Made by a program: the position numbers and the translations under genes. A stretch of DNA of 64,000 nucleotides, taken from Actinomycetospora sp. NBRC 106375. GTDB lineage: Bacteria; Actinomycetota; Actinomycetes; Mycobacteriales; Pseudonocardiaceae. The stretch is taken from NCBI RefSeq assembly GCF_030269665.1, contig NZ_BSTS01000002.1, positions 62,001-126,000 of the forward strand. Reading direction: 5' to 3'. The stretch's first letter is position 1, and the number at the start of each line of letters is the position of its first letter. Below, in pieces: positions 54,124 to 62,846 of this stretch. The notes under the pieces were generated by a model. That model made no database searches and was not told the origin of the DNA. It worked only from the letters and a program-made list of their open reading frames with translations.

Positions 54124-54501
54124 ATGAGCGTCGAGCTGAACCACACCATCGTCGAGTCCGCCGATCCGGACGGCGGCGCGGCCTTCCTCGCCGAGGTCCT
54201 CGGGCTGCCCGCGCCGTTTCACTTCGGGCCGTTCACGGTCGTCGAGGTCGCCCACGGGACGAGCCTCGACTTCATGACCGTCGCCGACCCGCACTCCCAG
54301 CACTACGCGTTCCTGGTCTCGGACGACGAGTTCCCGGTGATCGCGGACCGGCTGCGGGCCAAGGGCGTCCCCACCTTCGCCGACCCCGGCCACCGCCGGC
54401 CGGGCGAGAACACCAACGACGGTGGCCGCGGCGCCTACTTCGACTCCCCCGAGGGCCACAACCTCGAGATCCTCACCCGCCCCTACGGCAGCGGCGGCTG
54501 A
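54124..54501 (+). CDS. VOC (glyoxalase/bleomycin resistance/dioxygenase) family protein
   Basis: The 125-residue protein has the paired beta-alpha-beta-beta-beta modules of the vicinal-oxygen-chelate fold: MSVELNHTIVESADPDGGAAFLAEVLGLP, then SQHYAFLVSDDEFPVIADRLRAKGV and GRGAYFDSPEGHNLEILTRPY. Candidate metal ligands are His8 (LNHTIV), His in SQHYAFLV and Glu in HNLEILT, matching metal-dependent members. ATG 54124 is chosen; a GTG two codons upstream is possible. Enzymatic activity cannot be told; such proteins include glyoxalases, dioxygenases and antibiotic-binding proteins. Confidence 0.85.
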   Translation: MSVELNHTIVESADPDGGAAFLAEVLGLPAPFHFGPFTVVEVAHGTSLDFMTVADPHSQHYAFLVSDDEFPVIADRLRAKGVPTFADPGHRRPGENTNDGGRGAYFDSPEGHNLEILTRPYGSGG

Positions 54502-54512
54502 GCACGTGGACG

Positions 54513-54565
54513 TGTCAGCGAAGTGCCGTTGCGGACACTCAGCGTCTGGAAACGTACTTCGATCA
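54513..54565. repeat. 53-bp palindromic element, family A copy 2 (inverted)
   Basis: The element runs TGTCAGCGAAGTGCC to ACTTCGATCA, the reverse complement of the copy-1 layout. It is separated by 30 bp from the next copy, in opposite orientation, so together they form a large inverted repeat between the VOC gene and truA. Confidence 0.8.
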
Positions 54566-54595
54566 CTAGGGGTCGGTCCCGGGTCCGGGACGCGG

Positions 54596-54648
54596 TGATC
54601 GAAGTCCCGATACGGACACTCAGCGTCCGTGACGACACTTCGCTGACA
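54596..54648. repeat. 53-bp palindromic element, family A copy 3
   Basis: The element runs TGATCGAAGTCCC to ACTTCGCTGACA in the same orientation as the copy at 463-515, and ends 6 bp before the truA stop. It matches copy 1 at most positions, with changes mainly in the centre. Confidence 0.8.
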
Positions 54649-54654
54649 ACCCGC

Positions 54655-55467
54655 TCACCCCTCGTCGCGGCGGCGGCGGGTCCGGGCGGTGCGGGCGGCG
54701 AGGTCGGCGTCGGGGGGGTAGTCGACGCCCGTCAGGCGCAGGCCGCGGGCGGCGACGACGGTGACCTCGCTCGAGCGCTCGCGCGCCGCGAGGAGCTCCG
54801 CGGGCCAGGAGACGGGGCGGCGGCCCTCGCCGACGGCGAGGAGCGCGCCGACGACCGAGCGGACCATCGAGTGGCAGAACGCGTCGGCCGACAGGCGGGC
54901 GGCGAGGACGTCCGACTCGCCGGGCTCGCGGGTCCAGGCGAGGTGCTGGAGCTCGCGGACGGTCGTGGCGCCGACGCGGGGACGGCAGTAGGCGGCGAAG
55001 TCGTGCTCGCCGAGCAGACCCCGCCCGGCCTCGTTCATCGCGTCGACGTCCAGGGGTCGCGGCCAGCGCAGGGTGTCGCGGGCCCGCAGCGGCTCGGGCC
55101 CCCACGCAGCGGTGCTCACGCGGTAGACGTAGTGCCGGCGCAGCGCCGAGAAGCGGGCGTCGAAGCCCTCCGGCGCCGCGGACACCGCCCGGACCCTGAC
55201 ATCCGATGGCAGCATCCGCGCCAGGCGCCCGACCAGGCCCGGGTGCAGCGCGACGGACTCCGGCAGGTCGACGTGGCAGACCTGGGCGTCCGCGTGGACG
55301 CCGGCGTCGGTGCGGCCCGCGACGGTGAGCGCCACCGGCACCCGCCAGACCGTCGCCAGGGCGTCTTCGAGGACGCCCTGCACCGTGCGGAGACCGGGCT
55401 GGCGCGCCCACCCCGAGAAGTCGGTGCCGTCGTAGGCGAGGTCGAGCCGGTAGCGCGTCAGAGACAC
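54655..55467 (-). CDS. truA: tRNA pseudouridine(38-40) synthase TruA
   Basis: The 270-residue enzyme isomerises uridines 38-40 in tRNA anticodon arms. The catalytic aspartate is in [15 protein letters not shown], with the N-terminal [27 protein letters not shown] and the downstream [25 protein letters not shown] both typical. GTG 55467 is used. It follows rplQ at the end of the rpoA ribosomal cluster, as in most actinobacteria; a strong hairpin lies between them. A short basic tail ([11 protein letters not shown]) ends the protein. Confidence 0.95.
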   Translation of the reverse strand: MSLTRYRLDLAYDGTDFSGWARQPGLRTVQGVLEDALATVWRVPVALTVAGRTDAGVHADAQVCHVDLPESVALHPGLVGRLARMLPSDVRVRAVSAAPEGFDARFSALRRHYVYRVSTAAWGPEPLRARDTLRWPRPLDVDAMNEAGRGLLGEHDFAAYCRPRVGATTVRELQHLAWTREPGESDVLAARLSADAFCHSMVRSVVGALLAVGEGRRPVSWPAELLAARERSSEVTVVAARGLRLTGVDYPPDADLAARTARTRRRRDEG

Positions 55468-55468
55468 C

Positions 55469-55502
55469 GCGAGCCCGCCCCCGGTGTCGGGAGCGGGCTC
55501 GC
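55469..55502. terminator. hairpin between rplQ and truA
   Basis: GCGAGCCCGC (55469-55478) and GCGGGCTCGC (55493-55502) pair perfectly, with a further short stem inside. It ends the rplQ region 15 nt after the rplQ stop and just before the truA start (minus strand), so it is a likely attenuator or terminator. Confidence 0.75.
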
Positions 55503-55517
55503 GGGCTGACGGCTCGG

Positions 55518-56210
55518 TCAGGACTTCGACTCGTCCGACTCGTCCGCGTCGTCGTCGGAGTCCGAGGTGTCGAGACCGGCGGCGGCCGCCGAGTTCTCGG
55601 CCATCTCCTCGGGAACCTCGTCGGACCCCGAGTCGGAGTCCGAGTCGGTCGCCGAATCGGTCACCGCGTCGGTGGTCTCCTCCACGGTGGTGTCCTCCGT
55701 GGCGTCGGCCTCCTCCGCCGCCGCGATGGTCGCCGCGGTGGCGGCGGCACCCGTGGCGGTCTCGCCGACCTCGGCGCCGGGACCCGACGGCGTGGTCGGC
55801 GGAGTCGGCGCGGCGGCCGTGCGGGTGGCCTGCGAGGCCTCCGCCGACGCCGTCCGCTCGTTCACCAGCTCGATGACGGCCATGGGGGCGTTGTCGCCCT
55901 TGCGCGGCAGCGTCTTCACGATGCGGGTGTAACCGCCGGGACGGTCGGCGAAGAACGGGCCGATCTCGGCCACGAGGCGGTGCACGACGTCCTTGTCCCG
56001 GATCTGCTCAGAGATCAGGCGACGGTTGTGCAGGCCGCCCTTCTTCGCCTTCGTGATCAGCCGCTCCGCGTACGGGCGCAGGCGCTCGGCTTTGGCCCGC
56101 GTGGTGTGGATGCGGCCGTGCGTGAACAGCGACGTGGCCAGGTTGGCCAGCATCAGCTTCTGGTGGTCGGGGGAACCCCCGAGCCGCGGGCCCTTGGTGG
56201 GCTGGGGCAT
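55518..56210 (-). CDS. rplQ: 50S ribosomal protein L17 with an acidic C-terminal extension
   Basis: The 230-residue protein has the L17 core in the first about 115 residues ([53 protein letters not shown] and [25 protein letters not shown]). The rest is a Thr/Ala-rich then strongly acidic tail ending [17 protein letters not shown]. Bacterial L17 is often 115-125 residues; actinobacterial ones carry extra C-terminal residues, but this tail is long. It is likely disordered. Hairpins flank the gene on both sides. Confidence 0.94.
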   Translation of the reverse strand: MPQPTKGPRLGGSPDHQKLMLANLATSLFTHGRIHTTRAKAERLRPYAERLITKAKKGGLHNRRLISEQIRDKDVVHRLVAEIGPFFADRPGGYTRIVKTLPRKGDNAPMAVIELVNERTASAEASQATRTAAAPTPPTTPSGPGAEVGETATGAAATAATIAAAEEADATEDTTVEETTDAVTDSATDSDSDSGSDEVPEEMAENSAAAAGLDTSDSDDDADESDESKS

Positions 56211-56238
56211 GTCACTGCTCCTGTCTCGTGACGCCTTT

Positions 56239-56269
56239 CCTCCCCGGCCCGCGAGCGGGGCCGGGGAGG
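56239..56269. terminator. hairpin between rpoA and rplQ
   Basis: CCTCCCCGGCCC (56239-56250) pairs with GGGCCGGGGAGG (56258-56269) around a 7-nt loop, on the minus-strand transcript between the two cistrons. It may attenuate rplQ-truA relative to rpoA. Confidence 0.65.
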
Positions 56270-56299
56270 GGGCAGCACGTCAGAGTTATCTGGGACTGA

Positions 56300-57373
56300 T
56301 TACAGCTGCTCGGTCTCGGCGTAGTCCTGGCCGTCGTCGTCCGGGACCCCGTAGCCGCCGAAGCCGCCGTCGGAGCCGTAGGACTCGAAGCCCTCGGACG
56401 GGTAGTCCGCCGCCGCGGCCGACGGGTCGAACCCGGGCGGGCTGTCCTTGAGCGCGAGGCCCAGCCCGGCCAGCTTCATCTTCACCTCGTCGATGGACTT
56501 CGCACCGAAGTTGCGGATGTCCAGCAGGTCGGCCTCCGAGCGGCCGACGAGCTCGCCGACCGTGTGGATGCCCTCCCGCTTGAGGCAGTTGTAGGACCGG
56601 ACCGTGAGGTCCAGGTCCTCGATGGGCATCGCGAACGCGGCGATCGAGTCGGCCTCGGCGGGCGAGGGGCCGATCTCGATGCCCTCGGCGTCGACGTTGA
56701 GCTCGCGGGCGAGCCCGAAGAGCTCGACCAGCGTGCGACCCGCGGACGCGATCGCGTCGCGCGGCGTCATCGACGGCTTGGTCTCGACGTCGAGGATCAG
56801 CTTGTCGAAGTCGGTGCGCTGCTCGACGCGGGTCGCCTCGACCTTGTAGCTGACCTTGAGCACCGGCGAGTAGATCGAGTCGACCGGGATGCGGCCGATC
56901 TCGGCGCCGGACGCCTTGTTCTGCGCGGCCGGGACGTAGCCGCGGCCACGCTCGACGACCAGCTCGACCTCCAGGCGGCCCTGGTCGTTCAGGGTCGCGA
57001 TGTGCAGGTCGGGGTTGTGCACCGTCACGCCGGCCGGCGGGACGATGTCGCCCGCGGTCACCGTGCCGGGACCCTGCTTGCGCAGGTACATCGTCGCCGG
57101 CTCGTCCTCCTCGGAGCTCACGACGAGCTCCTTGAGGTTCAGGATGATGTCGGTGACGTCCTCCTTCACCCCCGGGACGGTGGTGAACTCGTGGAGGACG
57201 CCGTCGACACGGATGCTGGTCACCGCCGCGCCCGGGATGGACGACAGCAGGGTGCGACGCAGCGAGTTGCCGAGGGTGTAACCGAAACCCGGCTCCAGCG
57301 GCTCGATGACGAACCGGGAACGGGTGTCGTCGATGGCGTCCTCGGAGAGGGCAGGACGCTGGGAGATCAGCAC
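56300..57373 (-). CDS. rpoA: DNA-directed RNA polymerase alpha subunit
   Basis: The 357-residue subunit has the assembly domain ([32 protein letters not shown]) and the C-terminal domain ([49 protein letters not shown]), which contacts UP elements and activators. The last about 40 residues form an acidic Gly/Tyr-rich tail typical of actinobacteria. GTG 57373 ([13 protein letters not shown]) fits the family N-terminus. Two hairpins precede it after rpsD. Confidence 0.97.
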   Translation of the reverse strand: MLISQRPALSEDAIDDTRSRFVIEPLEPGFGYTLGNSLRRTLLSSIPGAAVTSIRVDGVLHEFTTVPGVKEDVTDIILNLKELVVSSEEDEPATMYLRKQGPGTVTAGDIVPPAGVTVHNPDLHIATLNDQGRLEVELVVERGRGYVPAAQNKASGAEIGRIPVDSIYSPVLKVSYKVEATRVEQRTDFDKLILDVETKPSMTPRDAIASAGRTLVELFGLARELNVDAEGIEIGPSPAEADSIAAFAMPIEDLDLTVRSYNCLKREGIHTVGELVGRSEADLLDIRNFGAKSIDEVKMKLAGLGLALKDSPPGFDPSAAAADYPSEGFESYGSDGGFGGYGVPDDDGQDYAETEQL

Positions 57374-57420
57374 GTACGTTTCCTTCCGATGCGGCGTCCG
57401 CTATTTGACGCCGAACCCGA

Positions 57421-57451
57421 ACCCCCGGTGCACGAACCGGCACCGGGGGGT
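57421..57451. terminator. first hairpin between rpsD and rpoA
   Basis: ACCCCCGGTGC (57421-57431) pairs with 57440-57451 around ACGAACCG with a single bulged G. It lies about 50 nt before the rpoA start on the minus-strand transcript. Confidence 0.6.
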
Positions 57452-57464
57452 CCTGCGGGGGGTT

Positions 57465-57487
57465 CACGGGGGGCGGAGCCCCCCGTG
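57465..57487. terminator. second hairpin between rpsD and rpoA
   Basis: Perfect arms CACGGGGGGC (57465-57474) and GCCCCCCGTG (57478-57487) around GGA lie 4 nt after the rpsD stop (minus strand). It is compact and very stable. Confidence 0.7.
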
Positions 57488-57491
57488 GGTA

Positions 57492-58097
57492 TTACTTCGA
57501 GTAGAACTCGACGATCAGCTGCTCGGAGACGGGCGTGTCGATCTGCGACCGCTCCGGGAGCTGGTGGACGAAGATGCGCAGCGAGTCCGGGACGACCTGC
57601 AGCCACCCGGGCACGGGGCGCTCGCCGAAGTTCTCCTTGGCCACCACGAAGGGCAGCATGTTCCGGGACTTGTCCCGGACGTCGATGATGTCGTACTGCG
57701 TCACCCGGTAGCTGGGGACGTCGACCTTCTGGCCGTTGACCAGGAAGTGGCCGTGCCCCACGAGCTGGCGGGCCTGGCGACGGGTCTGTGCGATCCCGGC
57801 GCGGTAGACCACCGAGTCGAGACGCGACTCGAGCAGGCGCAGGAACTCGTCGCCGGTCTTGCCCTCGCGACGGTTCGCCTCCTCGTAGTAGGCGCGCATC
57901 TGCTTCTCGATGAGGCCGTAGGTGAAGCGGGCCTTCTGCTTCTCCTGCAGCTGCAGCAGGTACTCGGACTCCTTGATGCGGATCCGGCCGTGCTGCCCCG
58001 GCGGGTACGGGCGGCGCTCGAAGGACTTGTCGCCGCCGATCAGGTCGACCTTCAGGCGGCGGGACTTGCGGGTGGCGGGACCGGTGTAGCGGGCCAT
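57492..58097 (-). CDS. rpsD: 30S ribosomal protein S4
   Basis: The 201-residue 16S rRNA-binding assembly protein has the S4 N-domain (ARYTGPATRKSRRLKVDLIG) without the zinc-binding cysteines, and the S4 RNA-binding motif (RLDSVVYRAGIAQTRRQARQLVGHGHFLVNGQKVDVPSY). In other bacteria S4 represses its own operon. It lies 19 nt after rpsK. The C-terminus ends QLIVEFYSK as expected. Confidence 0.97.
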   Translation of the reverse strand: MARYTGPATRKSRRLKVDLIGGDKSFERRPYPPGQHGRIRIKESEYLLQLQEKQKARFTYGLIEKQMRAYYEEANRREGKTGDEFLRLLESRLDSVVYRAGIAQTRRQARQLVGHGHFLVNGQKVDVPSYRVTQYDIIDVRDKSRNMLPFVVAKENFGERPVPGWLQVVPDSLRIFVHQLPERSQIDTPVSEQLIVEFYSK

Positions 58098-58116
58098 CGT
58101 GTGTCTCCTCTCCGCC

Positions 58117-58527
58117 TCAGACCCGGCGACGCTTCGGCGGGCGGCAGCCGTTGTGCGGCTGCGGGGTGACGTCCGAGATCGTGCCGACCTCGAGGCCCGC
58201 CGCCTGCAGCGAGCGGATCGCGGTCTCGCGGCCCGAGCCCGGGCCCTTCACGAAGACGTCGACCTTCTTCATGCCGTGCTCGGCGGCCTTGCGGGCGCAG
58301 TTCTCGGCAGCCATCTGCGCCGCGAACGGCGTCGACTTGCGCGAGCCCTTGAAGCCCACGTGCCCGGCGGACGCCCAGCTGATGACGTTGCCGGTCGGGT
58401 CGGTGATGGAGACGATCGTGTTGTTGAACGTGCTCTTGATGTGCGCGTGGCCGTGGGAGACGTTCTTCTTCTCCCGGCGGCGGACCTTCTTGGCCCCCGC
58501 GGCGCCGGCGCGAGTCCTGGGTGGCAT
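58117..58527 (-). CDS. rpsK: 30S ribosomal protein S11
   Basis: The 136-residue platform protein has a basic N-terminus ([21 protein letters not shown]), the core [30 protein letters not shown], and the C-terminus [20 protein letters not shown] typical of S11. It is co-transcribed with rpsM (29-nt gap) and rpsD. Confidence 0.97.
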   Translation of the reverse strand: MPPRTRAGAAGAKKVRRREKKNVSHGHAHIKSTFNNTIVSITDPTGNVISWASAGHVGFKGSRKSTPFAAQMAAENCARKAAEHGMKKVDVFVKGPGSGRETAIRSLQAAGLEVGTISDVTPQPHNGCRPPKRRRV

Positions 58528-58556
58528 CTAGCGGTTCTCCTGGTTCGAGGGGGCGC

Positions 58557-58937
58557 TCACTTGCGTGCGGCCTTCTTCTTGCCGGCGACGGTCTTCTTCG
58601 GACCCTTGCGCGAGCGGGCGTTCGTCTTGGTCCGCTGCCCGTGCACCGGCAGGTTGCGGCGGTGCCGCAGGCCCTGGTAGCTGCCGATCTCGACCTTGCG
58701 CCGGATGTCCGCCTGGACCTCGCGGCGCAGGTCGCCCTCGACCCGGAAGTTGTTCTCGATGTACGCGCGCAGGGTGGCGGCGTCACCGTCGGACAGGTCC
58801 TTGGAGCGGAGATCGAAGTCGATCCCGGTCTCGGTGAGGATCTCTCGAGACCGGCTGCGGCCGATCCCGAAGATGTAGGTCAGCGCGATCTCCATCCGCT
58901 TCTCGCGGGGGAGGTCGACGCCGGAGATGCGTGCCAT
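58557..58937 (-). CDS. rpsM: 30S ribosomal protein S13
   Basis: The 126-residue head protein forms bridge B1 with the 50S subunit. It starts [33 protein letters not shown] and ends in a basic tail ([27 protein letters not shown]) that contacts P-site tRNA. ATG 58937 is used. A 189-nt gap with a hairpin separates it from rpmJ. Confidence 0.97.
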   Translation of the reverse strand: MARISGVDLPREKRMEIALTYIFGIGRSRSREILTETGIDFDLRSKDLSDGDAATLRAYIENNFRVEGDLRREVQADIRRKVEIGSYQGLRHRRNLPVHGQRTKTNARSRKGPKKTVAGKKKAARK

Positions 58938-58986
58938 GGGGTGGCGTGCTCCTGATGTCGTCCGGGAGGTCTGGCTCCCCGCCCGT

Positions 58987-59014
58987 CCCGGACCCCGACT
59001 GCTCGGTGTCCGGG
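58987..59014. terminator. hairpin between rpmJ and rpsM
   Basis: CCCGGACCCC (58987-58996) pairs with GGTGTCCGGG (59005-59014) with one mismatch near the loop. It sits in the 189-nt space and may be a terminator for infA-rpmJ or an attenuator ahead of rpsM. Confidence 0.6.
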
Positions 59015-59126
59015 CCCCGGCCTCCCGTGCCGGGGGTGCTCCGCCGGGACGTGCCGGCGTAGGTGCGGGGAGGTTTCTGGTGTGCGGCCACGCGGGCCGC
59101 GTCCGGGCCGTGCCCGGTCGTGCGCG

Positions 59127-59240
59127 TCAGCCCTGGCGCTGCTTGTGACGCAGGTTGTCGCAGATGACCATGACCCGCCCGTGACGGCGGACCACCTGGC
59201 ACTTGGCGCAGATGCGCTTGACGCTCGGCTGGACCTTCAC
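59127..59240 (-). CDS. rpmJ: 50S ribosomal protein L36
   Basis: The 37-residue protein was translated by hand on the minus strand: it starts at GTG 59240 ([15 protein letters not shown]) and ends RHKQRQG before TGA (59127-59129). The zinc-binding pattern is intact: Cys11-x2-Cys14, Cys27 and His32. It follows infA with a 23-nt gap, the normal order infA-rpmJ-rpsM-rpsK-rpsD-rpoA-rplQ. Confidence 0.95.
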   Translation of the reverse strand: MKVQPSVKRICAKCQVVRRHGRVMVICDNLRHKQRQG

Positions 59241-59263
59241 GTCCTCTTCCTCGCTGACTCGGC

Positions 59264-59485
59264 TTACTTGTAGCGGTAGACGATCCGGCCGCGCGACAGG
59301 TCGTAGGGCGAGAGCTCCACGACGACCTTGTCCTCAGGGAGGATCCGGATGTAGTGCTGGCGCATCTTGCCGCTGATGTGCGCCAGGACCTTGTGCCCGT
59401 TCTCGAGCTCCACCCGGAACATCGCGTTGGGCAGGGGTTCGATCACCCGGCCCTCGACCTCGATGGCGCCGTCCTTCTTCGCCAT
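59264..59485 (-). CDS. infA: translation initiation factor IF-1
   Basis: The 73-residue OB-fold protein starts [40 protein letters not shown] and ends [15 protein letters not shown], which is the standard IF-1. ATG 59485 follows GGAGGAC. An upstream in-frame start would add 13 residues and is rejected by family length. It heads the infA-rpmJ-ribosomal run. Confidence 0.97.
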   Translation of the reverse strand: MAKKDGAIEVEGRVIEPLPNAMFRVELENGHKVLAHISGKMRQHYIRILPEDKVVVELSPYDLSRGRIVYRYK

Positions 59486-59676
59486 GTCCTCCGCATTCTT
59501 CTCGACGTACGCTGTCGTCCGCACGGGACGACCGACGCCGGAGGCGGCGGAGGTCCGAGGGACACGGCGCGCTCGTCACGGCCCCGACGCCCGCGAGCGC
59601 ACGCCGAAGCCGGCACGACTCGCGCACCAGCTGTCAAGTGTACGCGCGGTGAGGCGAGGACCTCGCCACCGGGGGT
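59486..59676. other. infA leader and promoter region
   Basis: No gene is supported here. On the minus strand the sequence GTACACTTGACA lies about 150 nt before infA: TACACT could be a -10, or TTGACA a -35 whose -10 is poor. The distance implies a long 5' leader. Confidence 0.4.
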
Positions 59677-60165
59677 TCAGCGCCGCAGGGAGCGCGCCCC
59701 GCAGGCGAACGGGAAGGGCGCCGGGACCGGGAGGCCCGCCCGCCCGGCGAGCGCGTGCACCGCGAGCACCACGCCCCAGGGGCCGGCCACCCAGATCCAC
59801 CACGGCGCCACGGCGGCCCCGGTGCCCACCGACACGGCCACCCAGATCACGACGTTGATCAGCGACACGACCGCCCACACGGCCACCGCCACGCGCAGCG
59901 GCGAGGGGCGCCGGCGCTCGGGGACCGTCGCGGGCGACGCGGAGGCCCGAGCGGGCGCGGATGCCGGCCCCGGCCCTGTCGGGAGGTCCGCCGTCAGCGG
60001 CTCGAGGTCGGCCGCGACCACGGCGCCGTGCGCCGCGCGCACCCGCTCGTCGTACTCCGCGAGAGTCAGCCGGCCCTCGCCGTGCGCCGACGCCAGCCGC
60101 TCGGCGACACGCTCGCGCTCGGCGTCCCCCACCCGCATCCGGTCCGTCCCGGCCACCGCGACCAC
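59677..60165 (-). CDS. DUF1707 domain membrane protein
   Basis: The 162-residue protein has an N-terminal DUF1707 segment (MRVGDAERERVAERLASAHGEGRLTLAEYDERVRAA), short and charged, then a Pro/Ala-rich linker and two transmembrane helices (VAVAVWAVVSLINVVIWVAV, WIWVAGPWGVVLAVHALA) resembling the 2TM domain. DUF1707 proteins are common in actinobacteria and mostly uncharacterised. The start is uncertain by a few codons (GTG 60165 or a nearby GTG). A composite dyad lies just upstream. Confidence 0.85.
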   Translation of the reverse strand: MVAVAGTDRMRVGDAERERVAERLASAHGEGRLTLAEYDERVRAAHGAVVAADLEPLTADLPTGPGPASAPARASASPATVPERRRPSPLRVAVAVWAVVSLINVVIWVAVSVGTGAAVAPWWIWVAGPWGVVLAVHALAGRAGLPVPAPFPFACGARSLRR

Positions 60166-60188
60166 CCCACTCCTCGAGTCGCCCTCGA

Positions 60189-60226
60189 CGATAGCAGGCA
60201 GCGGCTAGTTCTACTATCCGCTATCG
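60189..60226. promoter_or_regulatory. composite dyad upstream of the DUF1707 gene
   Basis: AGCGGCTAGT (60200-60209) and ACTATCCGCT (60213-60222) are near-perfect inverted arms around TCT. CGATAGC (60189-60195) and GCTATCG (60220-60226) form a second, perfect outer dyad. The region lies between the stop of the secreted-protein gene and the DUF1707 start, both on minus, and could be a repressor operator or a terminator. Confidence 0.5.
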
Positions 60227-60230
60227 GGTG

Positions 60231-61313
60231 TCACTCTGCCTCGGTGTCCCGACGGCAGGTCGCGGGGGCGCCGCCCGTCCCGTCGTCGAACGGCGGCGCG
60301 CACGCCGCCCGGCGGGCCGCCAGCAGCGTGCCACCGGCCGGGGTGAACGGGCCGTTGTTCTCGACGACCGCGAGCTGGTCCACCACCTCCCGCATCGCCG
60401 CCGAGTCGAGGTGCGGGAACTCGCGCAGCGCGGTGCTCTGCACCTGGAACGACCCGGACGGCGCCCCGCCCGTCTCGTCGACGACGTAGGCGCCGTAGGT
60501 GCGCAGCGCCTCGGCGACCGCGCGGACGTCGGGCTCGGTGATCCCCGACAGGTCCGTGTCCGGCGGGAGGGCGAGCAGCGACCCCATGGCGACCTGGGGG
60601 TTCTCGCCGCCGTACCGGCCCTCGTAGCCGTCGTCGGCCTTCACCGCGGGCCACCGGAACCCGCCGTTCTCCGGGGAGCAGCTCGTGGTGCACGGCAGGC
60701 TCATCTTGAGCGCGTGGCGCAGGGGCTCGCCCGAGGACAGCTCACCCTCGCGGATCGTGCCGCCGATGCCGGACAGCCCCGACCCGCCGTGGCAGCCCTC
60801 GGTGCCGTCGCCGGCGAGCGACTGCGCGGGCCAGGCGTACTCCCAGCTCGGGTCCCCGCCCGGCTCCAGCTCCATCGGCTGCCCCTGCACGACGGTCCGC
60901 TCGTCCGGGCTCGCGACGAGCAGGGTCGAGCAGTTGTTCCACGAGCCGTCCGCCCGGAGGTCGGGATCGACGCGCACCTCCCCCGACCCCGCCCCGCCGA
61001 GGGTCCGCACGGGCGCATCGGGGTCGACCGAGATGTTCTCGACGTCGGCGTAGAGGTCGCCGATCCGCGAGTCGAACTCGCCGTACCGCGCCGTCGTCGC
61101 CAGCGGCAGGTTCCAGATCGAGTTCCACGCGAACGGCCAGGCGTAGAGGTCCCGCGACGTCGGCGCCTCGGCCGCGCCGGCGACCCCGGCCGTCGGGAGC
61201 ACCCCGAGCACCGCGGCGAGCACGGACACCACGGCCGCGACCACCGCCCGGACGGACGAGCGACGCCCCGGCTCGACACCCGATCGAGTGATCACGGTGA
61301 TCGAGTCTGGCAC
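60231..61313 (-). CDS. secreted protein of unknown function
   Basis: The 360-residue protein has a signal peptide (RAVVAAVVSVLAAVLGVLPTAGVAGAAEA) and a secreted domain beginning PFAWNSIWNLPLATTARY. Several cysteines (WNNCSTLLV, TEGCHGGSGL, LPCTTSCSPENGGF, RRAACAPPF) suggest disulphides. WNSIWN and GGSGLSGIGGTIREGEL recall secreted actinobacterial proteins of unknown role that resemble glycan-binding or hydrolase-like families, but no catalytic motif was identified. The start is uncertain (GTG 61313 or 61295), and a GATCAC-G-GTGATC palindrome overlaps this region. Confidence 0.8.
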   Translation of the reverse strand: MPDSITVITRSGVEPGRRSSVRAVVAAVVSVLAAVLGVLPTAGVAGAAEAPTSRDLYAWPFAWNSIWNLPLATTARYGEFDSRIGDLYADVENISVDPDAPVRTLGGAGSGEVRVDPDLRADGSWNNCSTLLVASPDERTVVQGQPMELEPGGDPSWEYAWPAQSLAGDGTEGCHGGSGLSGIGGTIREGELSSGEPLRHALKMSLPCTTSCSPENGGFRWPAVKADDGYEGRYGGENPQVAMGSLLALPPDTDLSGITEPDVRAVAEALRTYGAYVVDETGGAPSGSFQVQSTALREFPHLDSAAMREVVDQLAVVENNGPFTPAGGTLLAARRAACAPPFDDGTGGAPATCRRDTEAE

Positions 61314-61370
61314 GCGCGGGCGCCGCGCACGTGCCGAACGCGGGAATCGGACAGACCGCCCGCGCGACGA

Positions 61371-62141
61371 TCAGGAGGCGGGTGCGGTCAGGATGCGCGG
61401 GCCGTCGTCGGTGACGGCCACCGAGTGCTCCCAGTGCGCGGCGCGGCTGCCGTCCGCGGTGACGACGGTCCAGCCGTCCTCGAGCTCCTCGGTCTCGTCG
61501 GTGCCCCCGGTGAGCATCGGTTCGATCGCGAGCACCATCCCGGTGCGCAGGCGCATCCCGCTGCCGGCGCGGCCGAGGTTGGGGACGAACGGCTCCATGT
61601 GCATCGAGGTGCCGATGCCGTGGCCGCCGTAGTCCGCGACGATCCCGTACTCCCGGCCGTCGGCCGCGGCCCGACGCCGCGCCTCGGCCTCGATGGCGTG
61701 GCCGACGTCGCCGAGACGACCGCCGGGCACGAGCGCCGCGATGCCGGCGTCCATGGCCGCGCGGCAGGCGCCCGACAGGTCCTCGTCGCCGGCCGCGGGC
61801 GTGCCGACCAGCAGCGTCACCGCGGCGTCGCCGTGCCAGCCCTCGAGGATCGCCCCGCAGTCGACGGACACGAGGTCCCCGTCGCCGAGCACCTGCTCGC
61901 GCGAAGGGATGCCGTGCACGACCTGCTCGTTGACCGAGGCGCAGATCGAGGCGGGGAAGCCCATGTACCCGAGGAACGAGGGCACCGCGCCGGCCTCGCG
62001 GATGACGCCCTCGGCGACCTCGTCGAGGTCGGCGGTGCTCACCCCCGGCCGGGCGGCCTCGGTGACGGCCGCGAGCGCGTCCGCGACCACCAGACCGGCG
62101 GCGCGCATCGCCTCGACCTGACCCGGGGTCTTCATCTCCAC
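61371..62141 (-). CDS. map: methionine aminopeptidase
   Basis: The about 256-residue metalloprotease removes N-terminal methionine. Metal ligands and motifs are [18 protein letters not shown] (two Asp), [18 protein letters not shown] (His), AIEPML (Glu) and [18 protein letters not shown] (Glu). The start is placed at GTG 62141 ([16 protein letters not shown]), with GGGGG upstream, which fits the usual N-terminus. A longer form from GTG 62219, abutting the adk stop, is open and would add 26 residues. The order secY-adk-map is conserved. Confidence 0.93.
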   Translation of the reverse strand: MEMKTPGQVEAMRAAGLVVADALAAVTEAARPGVSTADLDEVAEGVIREAGAVPSFLGYMGFPASICASVNEQVVHGIPSREQVLGDGDLVSVDCGAILEGWHGDAAVTLLVGTPAAGDEDLSGACRAAMDAGIAALVPGGRLGDVGHAIEAEARRRAAADGREYGIVADYGGHGIGTSMHMEPFVPNLGRAGSGMRLRTGMVLAIEPMLTGGTDETEELEDGWTVVTADGSRAAHWEHSVAVTDDGPRILTAPAS

Positions 62142-62219
62142 GAGGCGCCCCCGTACCCGGTCCGCGATGCCACCGACCCCCGCGGAGACGACGTCGGCGA
62201 GGCTACGGTTCGGCCCCAC

Positions 62220-62777
62220 TCAGTCGTCGGGCTCGTCGGCGAGCGCGTCCATCGCCCGGTCGGTGATCTCCTCGACCGACCCGATGGCGTCGACGCGCAC
62301 GGCGATGTCCCGGTAGTGCTCGATCAGCGGCTCGGTCTCGGAGCGGTACACGTCCTGACGGTGCCGGATGGTCTCCTCGGTGTCGTCCGAGCGACCGCGG
62401 GCCAGGAGCCGCTTCACCAGCTCGTCGTCGTCGACCTCGAAGATCAGGACCGCGTCGAGCCGCTGGCCGAGGTCGCCGAGCACGCTCTCGAGCTCCTGCG
62501 CCTGCGCGCTGTTGCGGGGGAAGCCGTCGAGCAGGAACCCCTCCTGCGCGTCGGGCTGGGCGAGCCGGTCCTTCACCATCTTCACCGTGACCTCGTCGGG
62601 CACGAGGTCACCGGCGTCGACGTAGCGCTGGGCTTCCTTGCCGAGCTCGGTCTCGTTCTTCATGTTCTCGCGGAAGATGTCGCCGGTGGAGATGTGCGGC
62701 GCGTCGAGACGCTCGGCCAGACGCGCAGCCTGCGTTCCCTTGCCCGCGCCCGGCGGGCCCACCAGCACGATCCTCAC
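62220..62777 (-). CDS. adk: adenylate kinase (short form)
   Basis: The 185-residue enzyme interconverts ATP+AMP and 2 ADP. The P-loop [17 protein letters not shown] is at the start, the AMP-binding [16 protein letters not shown] and [16 protein letters not shown] follow, and the LID is the short type with no zinc-binding cysteines, as in actinobacteria ([22 protein letters not shown]). ATG 62777 is used; the secY stop lies 69 nt upstream. Confidence 0.97.
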   Translation of the reverse strand: MRIVLVGPPGAGKGTQAARLAERLDAPHISTGDIFRENMKNETELGKEAQRYVDAGDLVPDEVTVKMVKDRLAQPDAQEGFLLDGFPRNSAQAQELESVLGDLGQRLDAVLIFEVDDDELVKRLLARGRSDDTEETIRHRQDVYRSETEPLIEHYRDIAVRVDAIGSVEEITDRAMDALADEPDD

Positions 62778-62846
62778 TGCGACACTCCCTCGCCCGACAT
62801 CCCTGTGGAAGAACTTCCGACCCGCGCCGTCCCGGTGGTGTCCCGG

